A stretch of 64,000 nucleotides of DNA from Curtobacterium sp. VKM Ac-1395. Lineage in GTDB: Bacteria; Actinomycetota; Actinomycetes; Actinomycetales; Microbacteriaceae. Location of the stretch: positions 1 to 64,000 of the forward strand of contig NZ_JADKRX010000007.1 of NCBI RefSeq assembly GCF_015350975.1, in the 5' to 3' direction. A model generated the notes under the pieces. The model worked only from the letters and a program-made list of their open reading frames with translations, made no database searches and was not told the DNA's origin. The position numbers and the translations under genes were made by a program. The stretch's first letter is position 1. The number at the start of each line of letters is the position of its first letter. This document shows positions 33,407 to 41,421 of the stretch, in pieces.

Positions 33407-34104
33407 GTCGATCGCTCCCCCGGTCGAGGCGGGAGCACGTCGCTGACGGTGACGTCGATCGCGGCAATGAGCAGGTCAGTGTTTGTTGCGAGGGCGGAAG
33501 CGACAGCGACGCGCAGGGCGCTCACCCGGTCCGGGATGTGGGTCCCCCAGAACACGGTCACGTCCATCTGCACCGTGACCGCCGTCTCGAGGATCTCCAC
33601 GTCGCCGTCAAGTCGTACGCGTCCGACGAGCACCCCGGGAACACGGTCACCCGCATCACGGACCAGTGCGCGGACCACTCCCTCAGTGATTTGCAGATGA
33701 GCGGCGCCATCGTCGTGGTCGAACGGGATCAACCGGCCAGCGTGAGACTCCAAACTGATGTTGTCCAGCACCGACCGCATCCACGTGTCATCGGGTTCCG
33801 GCTCTTCCGCAGCGTCCGCTTCGAGCAAACCCGCCGCGGTTATGCGGAGCCGGACCAACGCGGACATCGCCATCTGGCAGGCTGCCGATTCGTCGATCTT
33901 CGGGTTCCGCGGACGTTGCCCCGCCTCGAGGTAGTCCGAGAGGTCGTCGATGCTATAGCCGTCGAGGTCGTCCGGCTCCAACGCCAATACCTCGACCGCA
34001 GTCGCTACGTCCAGCACCGGCGCGTCCGCCCCAGCAGGAACCAACGGAGCACCCGATACAAAAACCGGCCGCTCGGGGGTAGTCGGGTTGTTGGGGGTTG
34101 TCAT
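33403..34104 (-). CDS. Asp23-domain protein with an N-terminal extension, sigma-coupled
   Basis: This 233-residue protein has two parts. Residues about 45-110 contain DDLDGYSIDDLSDYLEAGQR and CQMAMSALVRLR. The second part (about 140-225) looks like an Asp23 domain: LQITEGVVRALVRDAGDRVP, GVLVGRVRL, then VTVQMDVTVFWGTHIPDR and LLIAAIDVTVSDVLPP. No zinc-binding anti-sigma motif is visible. Because it directly follows and overlaps the sigma gene (ATGA), its N-terminal part could act on that sigma factor; this is inference. No membrane segment is present. Confidence 0.62.
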   Translation of the reverse strand: MTTPNNPTTPERPVFVSGAPLVPAGADAPVLDVATAVEVLALEPDDLDGYSIDDLSDYLEAGQRPRNPKIDESAACQMAMSALVRLRITAAGLLEADAAEEPEPDDTWMRSVLDNISLESHAGRLIPFDHDDGAAHLQITEGVVRALVRDAGDRVPGVLVGRVRLDGDVEILETAVTVQMDVTVFWGTHIPDRVSALRVAVASALATNTDLLIAAIDVTVSDVLPPRPGERST

Positions 34105-34670
34105 CGCCAGCCCTCCATCGCTCGAATCATGTTCTTCCGGGCCCGAGACAGCAAACCCCGGACCGTCGACACCGGTACATCCAGTTCAGCGGCGATGTCC
34201 TGGTAACTGTAATCCGCGAACTCTTTCAGAATCCAGCACCGCCGCTGGTCCTTGGGAAGCGCCTGCAACGCTACCGACATCGCCTGCTCCCGACTCGCTG
34301 CCTCATGGAGCCGGTCAGGCCGCTCCCATTCGGGTGCTTCCTGGTCGTGGTCATCGATGTCGACATGGCTTCGGAGCGCCCGCACCCGGTCGATTGCCTT
34401 CCGAGTTGTGATTCGCAGCAACCAGCCGCGCACCACAGCCGGATCAGACAACCGCGGCAACTGCTGCCATGCGGTGACGAACACGTCTTGGGTGACGTCG
34501 TCAACATCGGCAGAAGAGCTCAGGACACGGCGGACGTATGCACGTACCACGCGGCTGTACCGACGCATCAACACCGCAAATGCCCGCACATCTCCCTCTG
34601 CAGCACGCGACGCCAACAGCGCATCCTCTGCATCCTCGAGCGCAGAACGCGCAGCAGCCTCCGGCACCAC
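34101..34670 (-). CDS. ECF-type RNA polymerase sigma factor
   Basis: This 189-residue ECF sigma factor has region 2 (about 20-90: FAVLMRRYSRVVRAYVRRVL, DVDDVTQDVFVTAWQQLPRL, VRGWLLRITTRKAIDRVR) and region 4 (about 125-185: QALPKDQRRCWILKEFADYS, IAAELDVPVSTVRGLLSRAR). It should direct transcription of the following stress genes and perhaps the Asp23 operon. GTG 34670 starts the frame; a second GTG codon follows immediately. The next gene overlaps its stop by four bases. No zinc anti-sigma factor is adjacent, so control is likely by another route, possibly the coupled partner. Confidence 0.92.
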   Translation of the reverse strand: MVPEAAARSALEDAEDALLASRAAEGDVRAFAVLMRRYSRVVRAYVRRVLSSSADVDDVTQDVFVTAWQQLPRLSDPAVVRGWLLRITTRKAIDRVRALRSHVDIDDHDQEAPEWERPDRLHEAASREQAMSVALQALPKDQRRCWILKEFADYSYQDIAAELDVPVSTVRGLLSRARKNMIRAMEGWR

Positions 34671-35113
34671 GCACCACCCTTCTACGGTGACCTCGGGTCA
34701 GCCACCATCCATCGGTTGGAACGCGACACAGACTGTCACATCGATGCAGCACCACCCAGGTCCTCCTGCTACCGCAACATCAATCTCTTCGGTTCCGCAA
34801 CCCCTACCGATCGAGTCCGCGCCAGGCGCGAGCTGTGATCCCCTACCACGTAGACCTGCTCGTTGCTCAGTTGCAGAGCACCGACACGAGTATTTAAGTC
34901 GAGCGCCGCGTGAACGCGCGGAGGGTCTTGCCCGCGCAGCGCGCGTTCCACGGAGCTTCTGCGCCATCGCCAAACCACCGATGCGGCCCTTCATGATCGG
35001 CGGAGAGCATGCAGGTCCAACAATCGAACCGGCTGTCGCATCTCACGGTGAAATCGTAGGGGCAGACCCGGCGAGATTCGCGTGGTTCGACCTCGCGGGG
35101 GCACGCTAGCCGG
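34671..35113. other. Intergenic region without a supported gene
   Basis: About 440 bases upstream of the sigma factor. Frames on both strands are Arg/Ser-rich with no ribosome site or domain. The sigma promoter should be here; upstream on the minus strand there is ATGTGACAG at about 34730-34740. It resembles GTGTGACGAAC upstream of the Asp23 gene, but I could not align a spacer and second box. Confidence 0.45.
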
Positions 35114-35404
35114 TCAGGAGAGGGCGACGTTCGCCTGAACCTCGCGGATACGCACAGTCAGTTCCTCCACAAAGGATGGGTTGTTGTCCTCGAGTTCGTC
35201 GTCGGGAGCCGCTTCGGCTGCGAGTGGGATGCCTGCCCCTAGCAGCACTGACGTCTCCGAGGCGTATCCAGTCCTGTCGACGGTCGGAACGGCGATGACG
35301 TCGCTCGCTTTGATCTGGGCGAGGATCGCGGCGTAGTGGAGAACGGCGTCGGCGACGTCGTCCGTGACGAGAATGGGCGTACCGCCGTACATCAGGTTCT
35401 TCAT
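35114..35404 (-). CDS. Small hypothetical protein
   Basis: This 96-residue acidic protein has MYGGTPILVTDDVADAVLHY, then LAQIKASDVIAVPTVD. A C-terminal helix, PSFVEELTVRIREVQANV, follows an Asp/Glu-rich linker. I do not recognise a family. ATG 35404 has GAGAGG 11 bases upstream, and codon usage matches that of the neighbouring genes. A longer reading frame extends upstream but has unlike composition. It stands alone between intergenic gaps. A nucleotide- or ligand-binding fold is possible from the alternating pattern, but there is no real evidence. Confidence 0.62.
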   Translation of the reverse strand: MKNLMYGGTPILVTDDVADAVLHYAAILAQIKASDVIAVPTVDRTGYASETSVLLGAGIPLAAEAAPDDELEDNNPSFVEELTVRIREVQANVALS

Positions 35405-35580
35405 GGCCTTCGACCTCTCAAGGTTGCGGGTCCACACCACGGTAGGGATCCCGCACTGGAAGGCGACACCTGTTGCACGTACTGGACAACGGAACGCGAC
35501 CCGAAAATGCCAGTTGGTCTCCGGGCGGAGCGCGCCCCGTCCTGATCGGTGGGAGAGGCACCGCTCGGAGGGGCGCGACG

Positions 35581-35736
35581 GTGCGCGGAAAATTGTCGCG
35601 CCTGTCGTTCCGCGCCGACCATGCCGTCGTCGACAGGGTGCCAGAACGCTACGCAGCGACGTTCGCTCTGACCGCCGTTGTGCGCTATTCAGCGGACGAG
35701 TTGACCGAGGGCGTCCACAATCAAAGCTGGCGGTAG
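35581..35736 (+). CDS. Small hypothetical protein (51 aa)
   Basis: A GTG start at 35581 is preceded by GGAGGGG with a seven-base gap, a very good ribosome site for a short gene. The product has LSRLSFRADHAVVDRVPERY, then AATFALTAVVRYSADEL and a polar end. It has no membrane segment or known motif. The next small gene begins nine bases after the stop behind its own AGGAGG, so the two form a small operon. Confidence 0.55.
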   Translation: MRGKLSRLSFRADHAVVDRVPERYAATFALTAVVRYSADELTEGVHNQSWR

Positions 35737-35745
35737 GAGGTCGGC

Positions 35746-35994
35746 ATGAACGCATCGCAGTACGAGCGCGAGCCATCGGTTCCGCCAGCACGGATCGAGA
35801 CGATGGCAGGGCTCCGACGTCGATTCCGCCGAGGGGAGGCGTCCCCCGCATCCGCGGAAGGGCACATGCCCGACCTGTTCGAGATGATTTCCGAAGCCAA
35901 CGTGTTCCCATCCCAACATCGCTCTGCTCCGCCCCCTGAGGCCCAACCGAGGATTCGCCACTCGGCGACGTGCGGGGAAGCGGACGGGGTCTGA
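35746..35994 (+). CDS. Small hypothetical protein (82 aa)
   Basis: ATG 35746 follows a near-perfect AGGAGG with five bases between. The product is polar and Arg/Pro/Glu-rich (RIETMAGLRRRFRRGEASP, MPDLFEMISEANVFPSQ) with a disordered tail. No family is recognised. The strong ribosome site and pairing with the upstream 51-codon gene are the main support. Confidence 0.52.
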   Translation: MNASQYEREPSVPPARIETMAGLRRRFRRGEASPASAEGHMPDLFEMISEANVFPSQHRSAPPPEAQPRIRHSATCGEADGV

Positions 35995-36366
35995 TCGTTG
36001 ACCCCGTCCGCTCCGGGCACGCCCGCATCGGACCGCCCTGACGAGGTCAGGAGCTTGCTCGAACCGGCCTCACCGCGAGGGTAGGACATGCACCGCCTGG
36101 AGCACCAGGTCCAGGCTGAGCGCCAAATGACCAGCTCGAGGTGCTCCTTTGCTACCGAGAGGTATCGTGCGCAGTGCTACAGCGCGGACCCTAGCCGCGT
36201 CCGTCCACGCAGTGGACGGGGCTCGTCAGAATCAACGTCGACCCGACGACGTCGTAGCACGGGGACACCCGTTCCAGACCCGAACTGAGAACGGGTGCCC
36301 TCGCTACGACAGTTCTATCGTGCGCGGCCGACACCGCCAGACATGACGAGCGACGGCTGGGAACTG
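35995..36366. other. Intergenic region without a supported gene
   Basis: Roughly 370 bases with short frames only. Codon use is irregular and stop codons are frequent, unlike the coding regions around it. Nothing specific is visible. Confidence 0.45.
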
Positions 36367-36706
36367 TCACGTGGCACTGTCATCTAACTCGGTGGAGATC
36401 GTGACGACGTAGCCGTAGAGGTACTCGGCTTGACCTTCGGCGAAGATGCTCGAGTACGAGCGCCATCCGGAGTGCTGGAGGCCGACGCCTTCGGCTGGAT
36501 CGGTCGGTGTCCTACTGGGCCGAGCCCATGAGCTCGAAGTGTCGTGCACGGGTTAAAGGCGAGCGGCACCGGCGACGGGGACGATCCCCGAACAGACGCG
36601 TTGTCCACTCCATGTCAGCCGGACACAGCTCCCAGGCGACGGCATCCCCCGGCGCCACAAGCAGGTGTGGTTCCACGACCTGCCAGTCCGTCAACCACAC
36701 GAGCAC
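36367..36706 (-). pseudogene. Frameshifted gene resembling DUF6578
   Basis: On the minus strand a GTG at 36706 begins VLVWLTDWQVVEPHLL and continues VAPGDAVAWELCPADMEWTT before ending at a stop near 36512. A second frame resumes at about 36549 and carries HSGWRSYSSIFAEGQAEYLY and GYVVTISTELDDS to a stop at 36367. The first part fits the start of DUF6578 proteins (V-W-V-x-x-W-Q, then G-x-x-V-x-W-x-L), and the second fits their end (F-x-G-Y-V-V). A frameshift in the 36512-36549 overlap has broken the gene. I name the family from memory and with moderate confidence. Confidence 0.5.
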
Positions 36707-36884
36707 GCGGTGATCATCGCACCCCAGGACCCGAAGTTCATCCTCGCGTCCCTGAAGACGGTCGGCGTCTGTGGTCGCCCACGTGTCGACGGTTGCCGAG
36801 TCGATGACACGGGTTGCTGCGGTACCAGTTCCAAAGCGGTAGGAATCTGGACGTGGATCGGTGGCGTTGCGCTTGAGTGGTCGG

Positions 36885-37532
36885 ATGAACACACAGTCAC
36901 GTTGGACGACGGCCTCTGCTGTTGTCCTGCTCGGTGTGGTGCTTGCCGGCTGTAGCTTCACCAATACGCCGACTCCGACCACCGCACGAACCGTCACCGT
37001 GACCGCGACAAGCTCAGCGACGGCTCCTGCTGTTCCGCCGACCGTCTCGCCGATAGATACCGCCGGCGCTGACACGGGTACTGGCACGGCCGGCCGCGCA
37101 CCCGATGAGGACGCGCTCCGCTGCACGACCGAGCATCTCAAGGGTAATTTCGCCGGTCGGACCGCTGGCGCGTCGAACGTCGAGGAAGAGCTCCACCTGA
37201 CCAACACCGGCACCACCGATTGCACGCTCCAGGGTTGGCCCGGAGTGTCCCTCGTCGGTGAGGACAACGGGACCCAGATCGGGCAGCCGGCCGAGTTCGA
37301 CCGCAGCACCGCCCACGCGACCGTCGCACTCAAGCCGGGGACCACCGCAGTCGCCCGGCTCCACTACGTGCAAGCCGACGCGTTCGACCCAGGCACGTGT
37401 CGGCCCGTCACTGGCGACGGGTTCCGCGTGTACCCACCGGGATCGAAGACGAGCCTGTTCATCCCCGCGGAGGGCGTGCGAGGCTGTACGGCCGGCGACG
37501 AGACGATCTTCACCGTCGGCGCTCTCCACTAG
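36885..37532 (+). CDS. DUF4232-like lipoprotein
   Basis: This 215-residue lipoprotein has a type II signal peptide with the lipobox VVLAGC (Cys near residue 24). A Thr/Pro/Ala-rich linker leads to a DUF4232-like domain (about 85-213): LRCTTEHLKG, EELHLTNTGTTDCTLQGWPG (Cys and the G-W-P motif), VALKPGTTAVARLHYVQA and FIPAEGVRGC with paired cysteines. Such domains are common in actinobacterial lipoproteins, with unknown roles at the outer face of the membrane. ATG 36885 is followed at once by the signal peptide. It stands alone. Confidence 0.87.
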   Translation: MNTQSRWTTASAVVLLGVVLAGCSFTNTPTPTTARTVTVTATSSATAPAVPPTVSPIDTAGADTGTGTAGRAPDEDALRCTTEHLKGNFAGRTAGASNVEEELHLTNTGTTDCTLQGWPGVSLVGEDNGTQIGQPAEFDRSTAHATVALKPGTTAVARLHYVQADAFDPGTCRPVTGDGFRVYPPGSKTSLFIPAEGVRGCTAGDETIFTVGALH

Positions 37533-37834
37533 CCGGCGAATCGCGTCGTCCGGGAGGTACTTGCTGCAGTCTCTGACGTTGACGTTGACGTTGACGTTGC
37601 GACGGCAGTGGTTCTTCCGCGTAGAACCGGCGTCACTTTTGCCAGCGGTCCTGTGGGTTCGTGCTGCCAAATACGGCAGATCATCGATCGGCGCGTCGAG
37701 GGGGTCGGCGTCGCGGTTGGTCTTTACGCAACTCTGAGGAGATGCTTAGGATCGAGGTGTCGTCGTTTCCCTGACGGCATCTCATCTGCGGCGCTGACCC
37801 AACTCGTCATCGTCGCCAGGACGAACGGATACCC
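37533..37834. other. Intergenic region without a gene
   Basis: It separates the lipoprotein and surface-protein genes and includes four tandem TGACGT hexamers (37574-37597). No coding frame is credible. The surface-protein promoter should be near its right end. Confidence 0.5.
37574..37597. repeat. Four tandem TGACGT hexamers
   Basis: TGACGT repeats exactly four times in the intergenic region 42 bases past the lipoprotein stop. It looks like a small microsatellite; no regulatory role is evident. Confidence 0.75.
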
Positions 37835-39349
37835 GTGACGAAGTCGTCATGGCGGAAGCTGCTGGTCGCGCCAGCTGTGCTCTCGCTCGCGCTCGGAGGA
37901 GCGCTCCTCACTGCAACATCCGCCAGCGCCGCACCCGGCAACCTCGTGGTGACGTCGCCGACGTCCGGCCAGACCACCGCCACCCGCGACGTGGAGTTCT
38001 CCGGGACGGCTGTCGCCGGCTCGAAGATCGTGATCCACCAGGACAACCAGGCTGGCGCCGTCCTGGAGACCGTCGCGAGCGTCCCGGCCAGCGGCGCATG
38101 GTCGGTCGACCACGTGTACGCGGCGGACGCCGCCGTGGCGCAGACCGCGTTCGTCGACGGGGTCGTCGGCGGCAGCGGGTTCAGCGACGCGAAGTCGGTC
38201 TCCTTCGCCCTGCCCGCCGCGGCGGCGCAGCTCACCGTGACGAGCCCCACCGCGGGCCAGTACGTCACCTCGCGCACCGTCACCGTGACCGGTACCGGCA
38301 TCCCCACGGCGAACATCGCCCTGGCGCCCTCCGCCGGCACCCCGACCACCGGGATCCTCGTCGGCGCCGACGGCTCGTGGACCGGTCAGGTCACGTTCCC
38401 CGCTGACGTCGACCGCGCGCAGTCGATCACGGTCAACCAGATCCAGGGCGGAGCCGGCCGCGGGAGCCAGACGGTGAACGTCAACCTCCCCGCGACGCAG
38501 ACGCTCGTCGTGACCACCCCGAAGGACGGCGACACCGCCGCCACCCGCACCGTGACGTTCTCGGGCACCGGCACCGCCGGCTCGCGGGTGTCGCTCGACG
38601 GAGACTTCCCGCTCGTGCAGGCGACCGTCGGCGACGACGGCGCCTGGAGCGTCGACGTCACCTTCGCTGAGGACGCCGCCACGGCCCAATCCGTCCGCCT
38701 GACCCAGGTCACGGGCGGCGTCGGCACCGGTGACGTCACCGTCCGCTTCTCGCTCCCCGCAGCGACCACCCCGCCGACGACGCCGATCGCGCTCGACACC
38801 CCGGTCATCACCTCGCCGGAGAACGGTGCCGAGGTCGTCGGCTCGCAGGTCACTTTCGAGGGGACCGGTACTCCGGGCAGCAACATTCTGCTCGTCGCTG
38901 TGCCCACCGACCAGGTCACCCCGACCGCACGCGCAGCCGCCCAGCCCGCCGACCCGACCGACCCGATCGTCGTCGGGACGGACGGCACCTGGTCCGTCAC
39001 GCTGGCCGCCGCTCCCGGTGACTACACCGCAGTCGCGACGAGCTTCCTGCTCGGAGCCGACGGTCAGCCGGTCCTCGACACGAACGGCGACCCGGTCGTC
39101 TCCGCGCCGTCCGAGCCGGTGGAGTTCACCGTCACCGCGACCCCCGCCGCCGGCACCACGCCGGTCGGCACCGGCACCGGCTCCGGCACCACGCCGGTCG
39201 CCACGGGGACGGGCACCGTCACGCCGACCGGGGAGCTCGCCTTCACCGGCGCCGACATCACTCCCGCGGCGGTCATCGCCGGTCTGCTCATGCTGGCCGG
39301 CACGGCCCTGACCGTCGTCATGGCGCGTCGCCGCTCACGCATCGCCTGA
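37835..39349 (+). CDS. Surface protein with Ig-like repeats and a C-terminal sorting signal
   Basis: This 504-residue secreted protein has a signal peptide (LLVAPAVLSLALGGALLTAT, cleavage after ASA). About four Ig-like repeats follow, each beginning V(T/V)SPxxG or VTTPKDGD and including GTGTPGSN or GTAVAGSK and a G-x-W-S-V strand. A Thr/Gly/Pro linker (TPVGTGTGSGTTPV) precedes the wall-anchor tail LAFTG, a hydrophobic helix (VIAGLLMLAGTALTVVMA) and ARRRSRIA. LAFTG is a variant of LPXTG, so a sortase would be needed; none is in this window. The start is GTG 37835. A strong hairpin terminator follows. Confidence 0.88.
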   Translation: MTKSSWRKLLVAPAVLSLALGGALLTATSASAAPGNLVVTSPTSGQTTATRDVEFSGTAVAGSKIVIHQDNQAGAVLETVASVPASGAWSVDHVYAADAAVAQTAFVDGVVGGSGFSDAKSVSFALPAAAAQLTVTSPTAGQYVTSRTVTVTGTGIPTANIALAPSAGTPTTGILVGADGSWTGQVTFPADVDRAQSITVNQIQGGAGRGSQTVNVNLPATQTLVVTTPKDGDTAATRTVTFSGTGTAGSRVSLDGDFPLVQATVGDDGAWSVDVTFAEDAATAQSVRLTQVTGGVGTGDVTVRFSLPAATTPPTTPIALDTPVITSPENGAEVVGSQVTFEGTGTPGSNILLVAVPTDQVTPTARAAAQPADPTDPIVVGTDGTWSVTLAAAPGDYTAVATSFLLGADGQPVLDTNGDPVVSAPSEPVEFTVTATPAAGTTPVGTGTGSGTTPVATGTGTVTPTGELAFTGADITPAAVIAGLLMLAGTALTVVMARRRSRIA

Positions 39350-39364
39350 GTCGCACCGCACCAC

Positions 39365-39401
39365 GAGGCGCCCCTCCGACCCTTGGTCGGAGGGGCGCCT
39401 C
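39365..39401 (+). terminator. Terminator of the surface-protein gene
   Basis: A 17-bp perfect stem (GAGGCGCCCCTCCGACC with its complement) around a three-base CTT loop lies 15 bases after the stop. Only a short CTCCTAT follows. Confidence 0.82.
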
Positions 39402-39882
39402 TCCTATGCCGGTGTACCAAGGCAGACGGACACATCGGTCACGGTGGCCCTGTTACGCGGACGGCACATTCAGCTCGCGCGGCGATACCACCGACGACCA
39501 CATCTCACGTGCTGACCCTCGCTCTTCTCCGAGACGGGAAGCGCGTCTGGCGGGTCACTAGAACCCCAATCTGAGGCGATCTGTGACGACAACGCACCAG
39601 CCCCTCCTGTAGCCGACTCGAACTCCCGCGAGCGATCTACGAGGCAACGACCGCTCTCTGGCCCCCTAACAGGGCACATTTCCTACGTAAGATGTCACGA
39701 TCGTGCAACGGAGTACGGGATTCCAAACCATTCGTCGGAGGCCGCCGAATACGTTGCACAGGCCGGGAAACACCCGGGCGCTCACCAGCCGGATATCGCT
39801 GGTTCTCCACCCTCAACGAGGGTGTGTTCGGCGCGCACACAGCAGCCGCGCCGAGCGCGACACAGCAAAGGACACGAACACC
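39402..39882. other. Intergenic region without a supported gene
   Basis: About 480 bases between the two secreted-protein genes. Codon use is irregular, and no ribosome site or domain is seen. It is likely the promoter region of the secreted-protein gene at 39883. Confidence 0.5.
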
Positions 39883-40560
39883 ATGCGCAAGATCACCAAG
39901 ACCACGGTCTCCCTCGCCGCCGCTGGCGCGATCATCCTCACCGGTGCCGGGTTCGGCGTCTCCGCCGCGCAGGCCACCCCCACGATCCACACGGTCGCCT
40001 CGTCCTCCTCCAAGATCCCCGCCCCCGTCGCGTCGGTCCCCGAGGTCCTCGGCGGCGACACCTCCGTCGCCCTCGACAAGGGCTTCACCGACGCCCTCAC
40101 CTCCCTCAAGCTCACCCCCGGCGTCTCGGGTTCCGCGAAGCTCGCCGACGGCGCCGTGTCGTTCCCGATCACCGCCGGCTCGGTCACCTACTGGAGCCCG
40201 GACGGCAACTACCGTCCCTACGTGCAGGGCCTGCTCAACCACGACGACTCCGGCCTCACCCTGAAGGCCGGCGACACCACGGTGACGCTGGAGAACTTCG
40301 TCGTGAACCCCGGCTCGTCCAAGCTCTACGGTGACGTCCTCGTCAACGGTGAGGTCGCTGCCCCGAACGCGTACCTGTTCTCCCTCCACGGCGGTTCGCT
40401 GAAGGCCCTCCAGCTCGAGGGTGACAACGCGATCCTGACCGGCACCACCGTCCACGTCTCCGCCGACGCCGCGAAGCTGCTCAACAGCACCTTCAAGACC
40501 GACGCCGTCAAGGCCGGCCTCCTCGTCGGTACCGCCACCATCACCGCGCAGATCAAGTAA
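39883..40560 (+). CDS. Secreted protein of unknown function
   Basis: This 225-residue protein has a signal peptide (TTVSLAAAGAIILTGAGFGV, cleavage near AQA), then a mature part of beta character: VALDKGFTDALTSLKLTPGV, VSFPITAGSVTYW, DTTVTLENFVV and LYGDVLVNGEVA, then TTVHVSADAAKLLNSTFK and TITAQIK at the end. The pattern recalls HtaA-like domains of actinobacterial secreted proteins, but the resemblance is loose. ATG 39883 follows AAAGGA by ten bases. Its last 50 codons also exist as a decayed copy at 17257-17415. A good terminator follows. Confidence 0.78.
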   Translation: MRKITKTTVSLAAAGAIILTGAGFGVSAAQATPTIHTVASSSSKIPAPVASVPEVLGGDTSVALDKGFTDALTSLKLTPGVSGSAKLADGAVSFPITAGSVTYWSPDGNYRPYVQGLLNHDDSGLTLKAGDTTVTLENFVVNPGSSKLYGDVLVNGEVAAPNAYLFSLHGGSLKALQLEGDNAILTGTTVHVSADAAKLLNSTFKTDAVKAGLLVGTATITAQIK

Positions 40561-40601
40561 GCACTTGATCGCAGGCCCCTTGGGTGCCTTCTGAGCCGGG
40601 G

Positions 40602-40645
40602 AACGGAAACAGCATCTCGCAGCAGCGAGGTGCTGTTCCCGTTTT
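40602..40645 (+). terminator. Terminator of the secreted-protein gene
   Basis: An 18-bp stem (AACGGAAACAGCATCTCG with two wobble positions in its partner at 40626-40643) is followed by a TTTT run. It lies 41 bases after the stop. Confidence 0.82.
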
Positions 40646-40680
40646 GGGGGTCTCCGCCGCACTGCGGATACAACTACCGT

Positions 40681-40710
40681 GATCGACCGACCGACCGACC
40701 GATCGATCGG
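40681..40710. repeat. Tandem GACC/GATC tetranucleotides ending in a 12-bp palindrome
   Basis: GATC is followed by four GACC units and two GATC units, ending in GG. Positions 40699-40710 read CCGATCGATCGG, a perfect palindrome. The array ends eight bases before the sigma-factor start and could affect its expression by slippage or as a binding site. Confidence 0.6.
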
Positions 40711-40718
40711 AAGGGTAG

Positions 40719-41294
40719 GTGAGCCGCGTGACTGCACGGACCACGGCCGCGTTCACTGATACTGGCATCGCGGCCGCGCTGGTCGCACGAGACGCAACAG
40801 CGTTCGACGGCCTCTACCGTGCGCTTGCACCCGGACTTCGGCGCTTCACGCGGAGCATCATCCGCGACGCCGACCTTGCCGAAGACGTCACACATGACGC
40901 TTTCATCGAGCTCTGGGAGCGCCCCGAACGATTCGACCCCGCCAAGGCCTCGCTGCAGTCCTGGTTGCGGACCATCGCGCACCGGCGAGCGATCGACCGC
41001 ATCCGATCGAGTGAGTCCTCACGAGCCCGAGACCTCCGCATCGGAAGCCGCGATCAGGAGTACGGCGATGCCGGCATGGATGCCGTGGACACGATGCTCA
41101 TGCGCCCACTGCTCGTGACTGCCCTCGCCGGGCTCAGCACGAAGCAACGCGACGCTGTCGTGCTGCGGTACCTCCACGAACTAACTGGACCCGAACTTGC
41201 CGAACGGCTCGGCGTGACCGTCGGCTCCGCGAAAACTCGAGCGCGCGATGGGATACTCGCGCTGCAGACACTCCTACCGGCGCGAGCCGCATGA
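40719..41294 (+). CDS. ECF-type sigma factor (SigK-like)
   Basis: This 191-residue ECF sigma factor has region 2 (about 25-95: FDGLYRALAPGLRRFTRSII, LAEDVTHDAFIELWERPERF, LQSWLRTIAHRRAIDRIRSS) and region 4 (about 135-185: LAGLSTKQRDAVVLRYLHEL, LAERLGVTVGSAKTRARDGI). No anti-sigma gene is next to it, which is unusual for this class. GTG 40719 is preceded by AAGGG at only two bases; GTG 40728, behind AGGTGAG, may be the true start. A terminator closes the upstream gene, so it has its own promoter. Confidence 0.9.
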   Translation: MSRVTARTTAAFTDTGIAAALVARDATAFDGLYRALAPGLRRFTRSIIRDADLAEDVTHDAFIELWERPERFDPAKASLQSWLRTIAHRRAIDRIRSSESSRARDLRIGSRDQEYGDAGMDAVDTMLMRPLLVTALAGLSTKQRDAVVLRYLHELTGPELAERLGVTVGSAKTRARDGILALQTLLPARAA

Positions 41295-41380
41295 GCAGCA
41301 CGTGTAAACCGCGACGTCGCGGGGGGCAGTACACGCTGTGGGACAGTGCGCAAGGTGAGCACGACGGCAGTTGATACTCT

Positions 41381-41404
41381 GTTATGAAATCCCAGCTTCA
41401 TAAC
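41381..41404. promoter_or_regulatory. Inverted repeat before the ATPase gene
   Basis: GTTATGAA and TTCATAAC are perfect 8-bp arms around an 8-base spacer, 18 bases before the ATPase start. TTGATA at 41371-41376 could be a -35 box, so the repeat would overlap the core promoter and act as an operator. Confidence 0.55.
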
Positions 41405-41421
41405 AAACGATCGGTGGTCTG

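Noticed and set aside
34252..35109. A 285-codon plus-strand frame across the sigma factor
   Set aside because: It is antisense to conserved sigma regions 2 and 4 and has no ribosome site.
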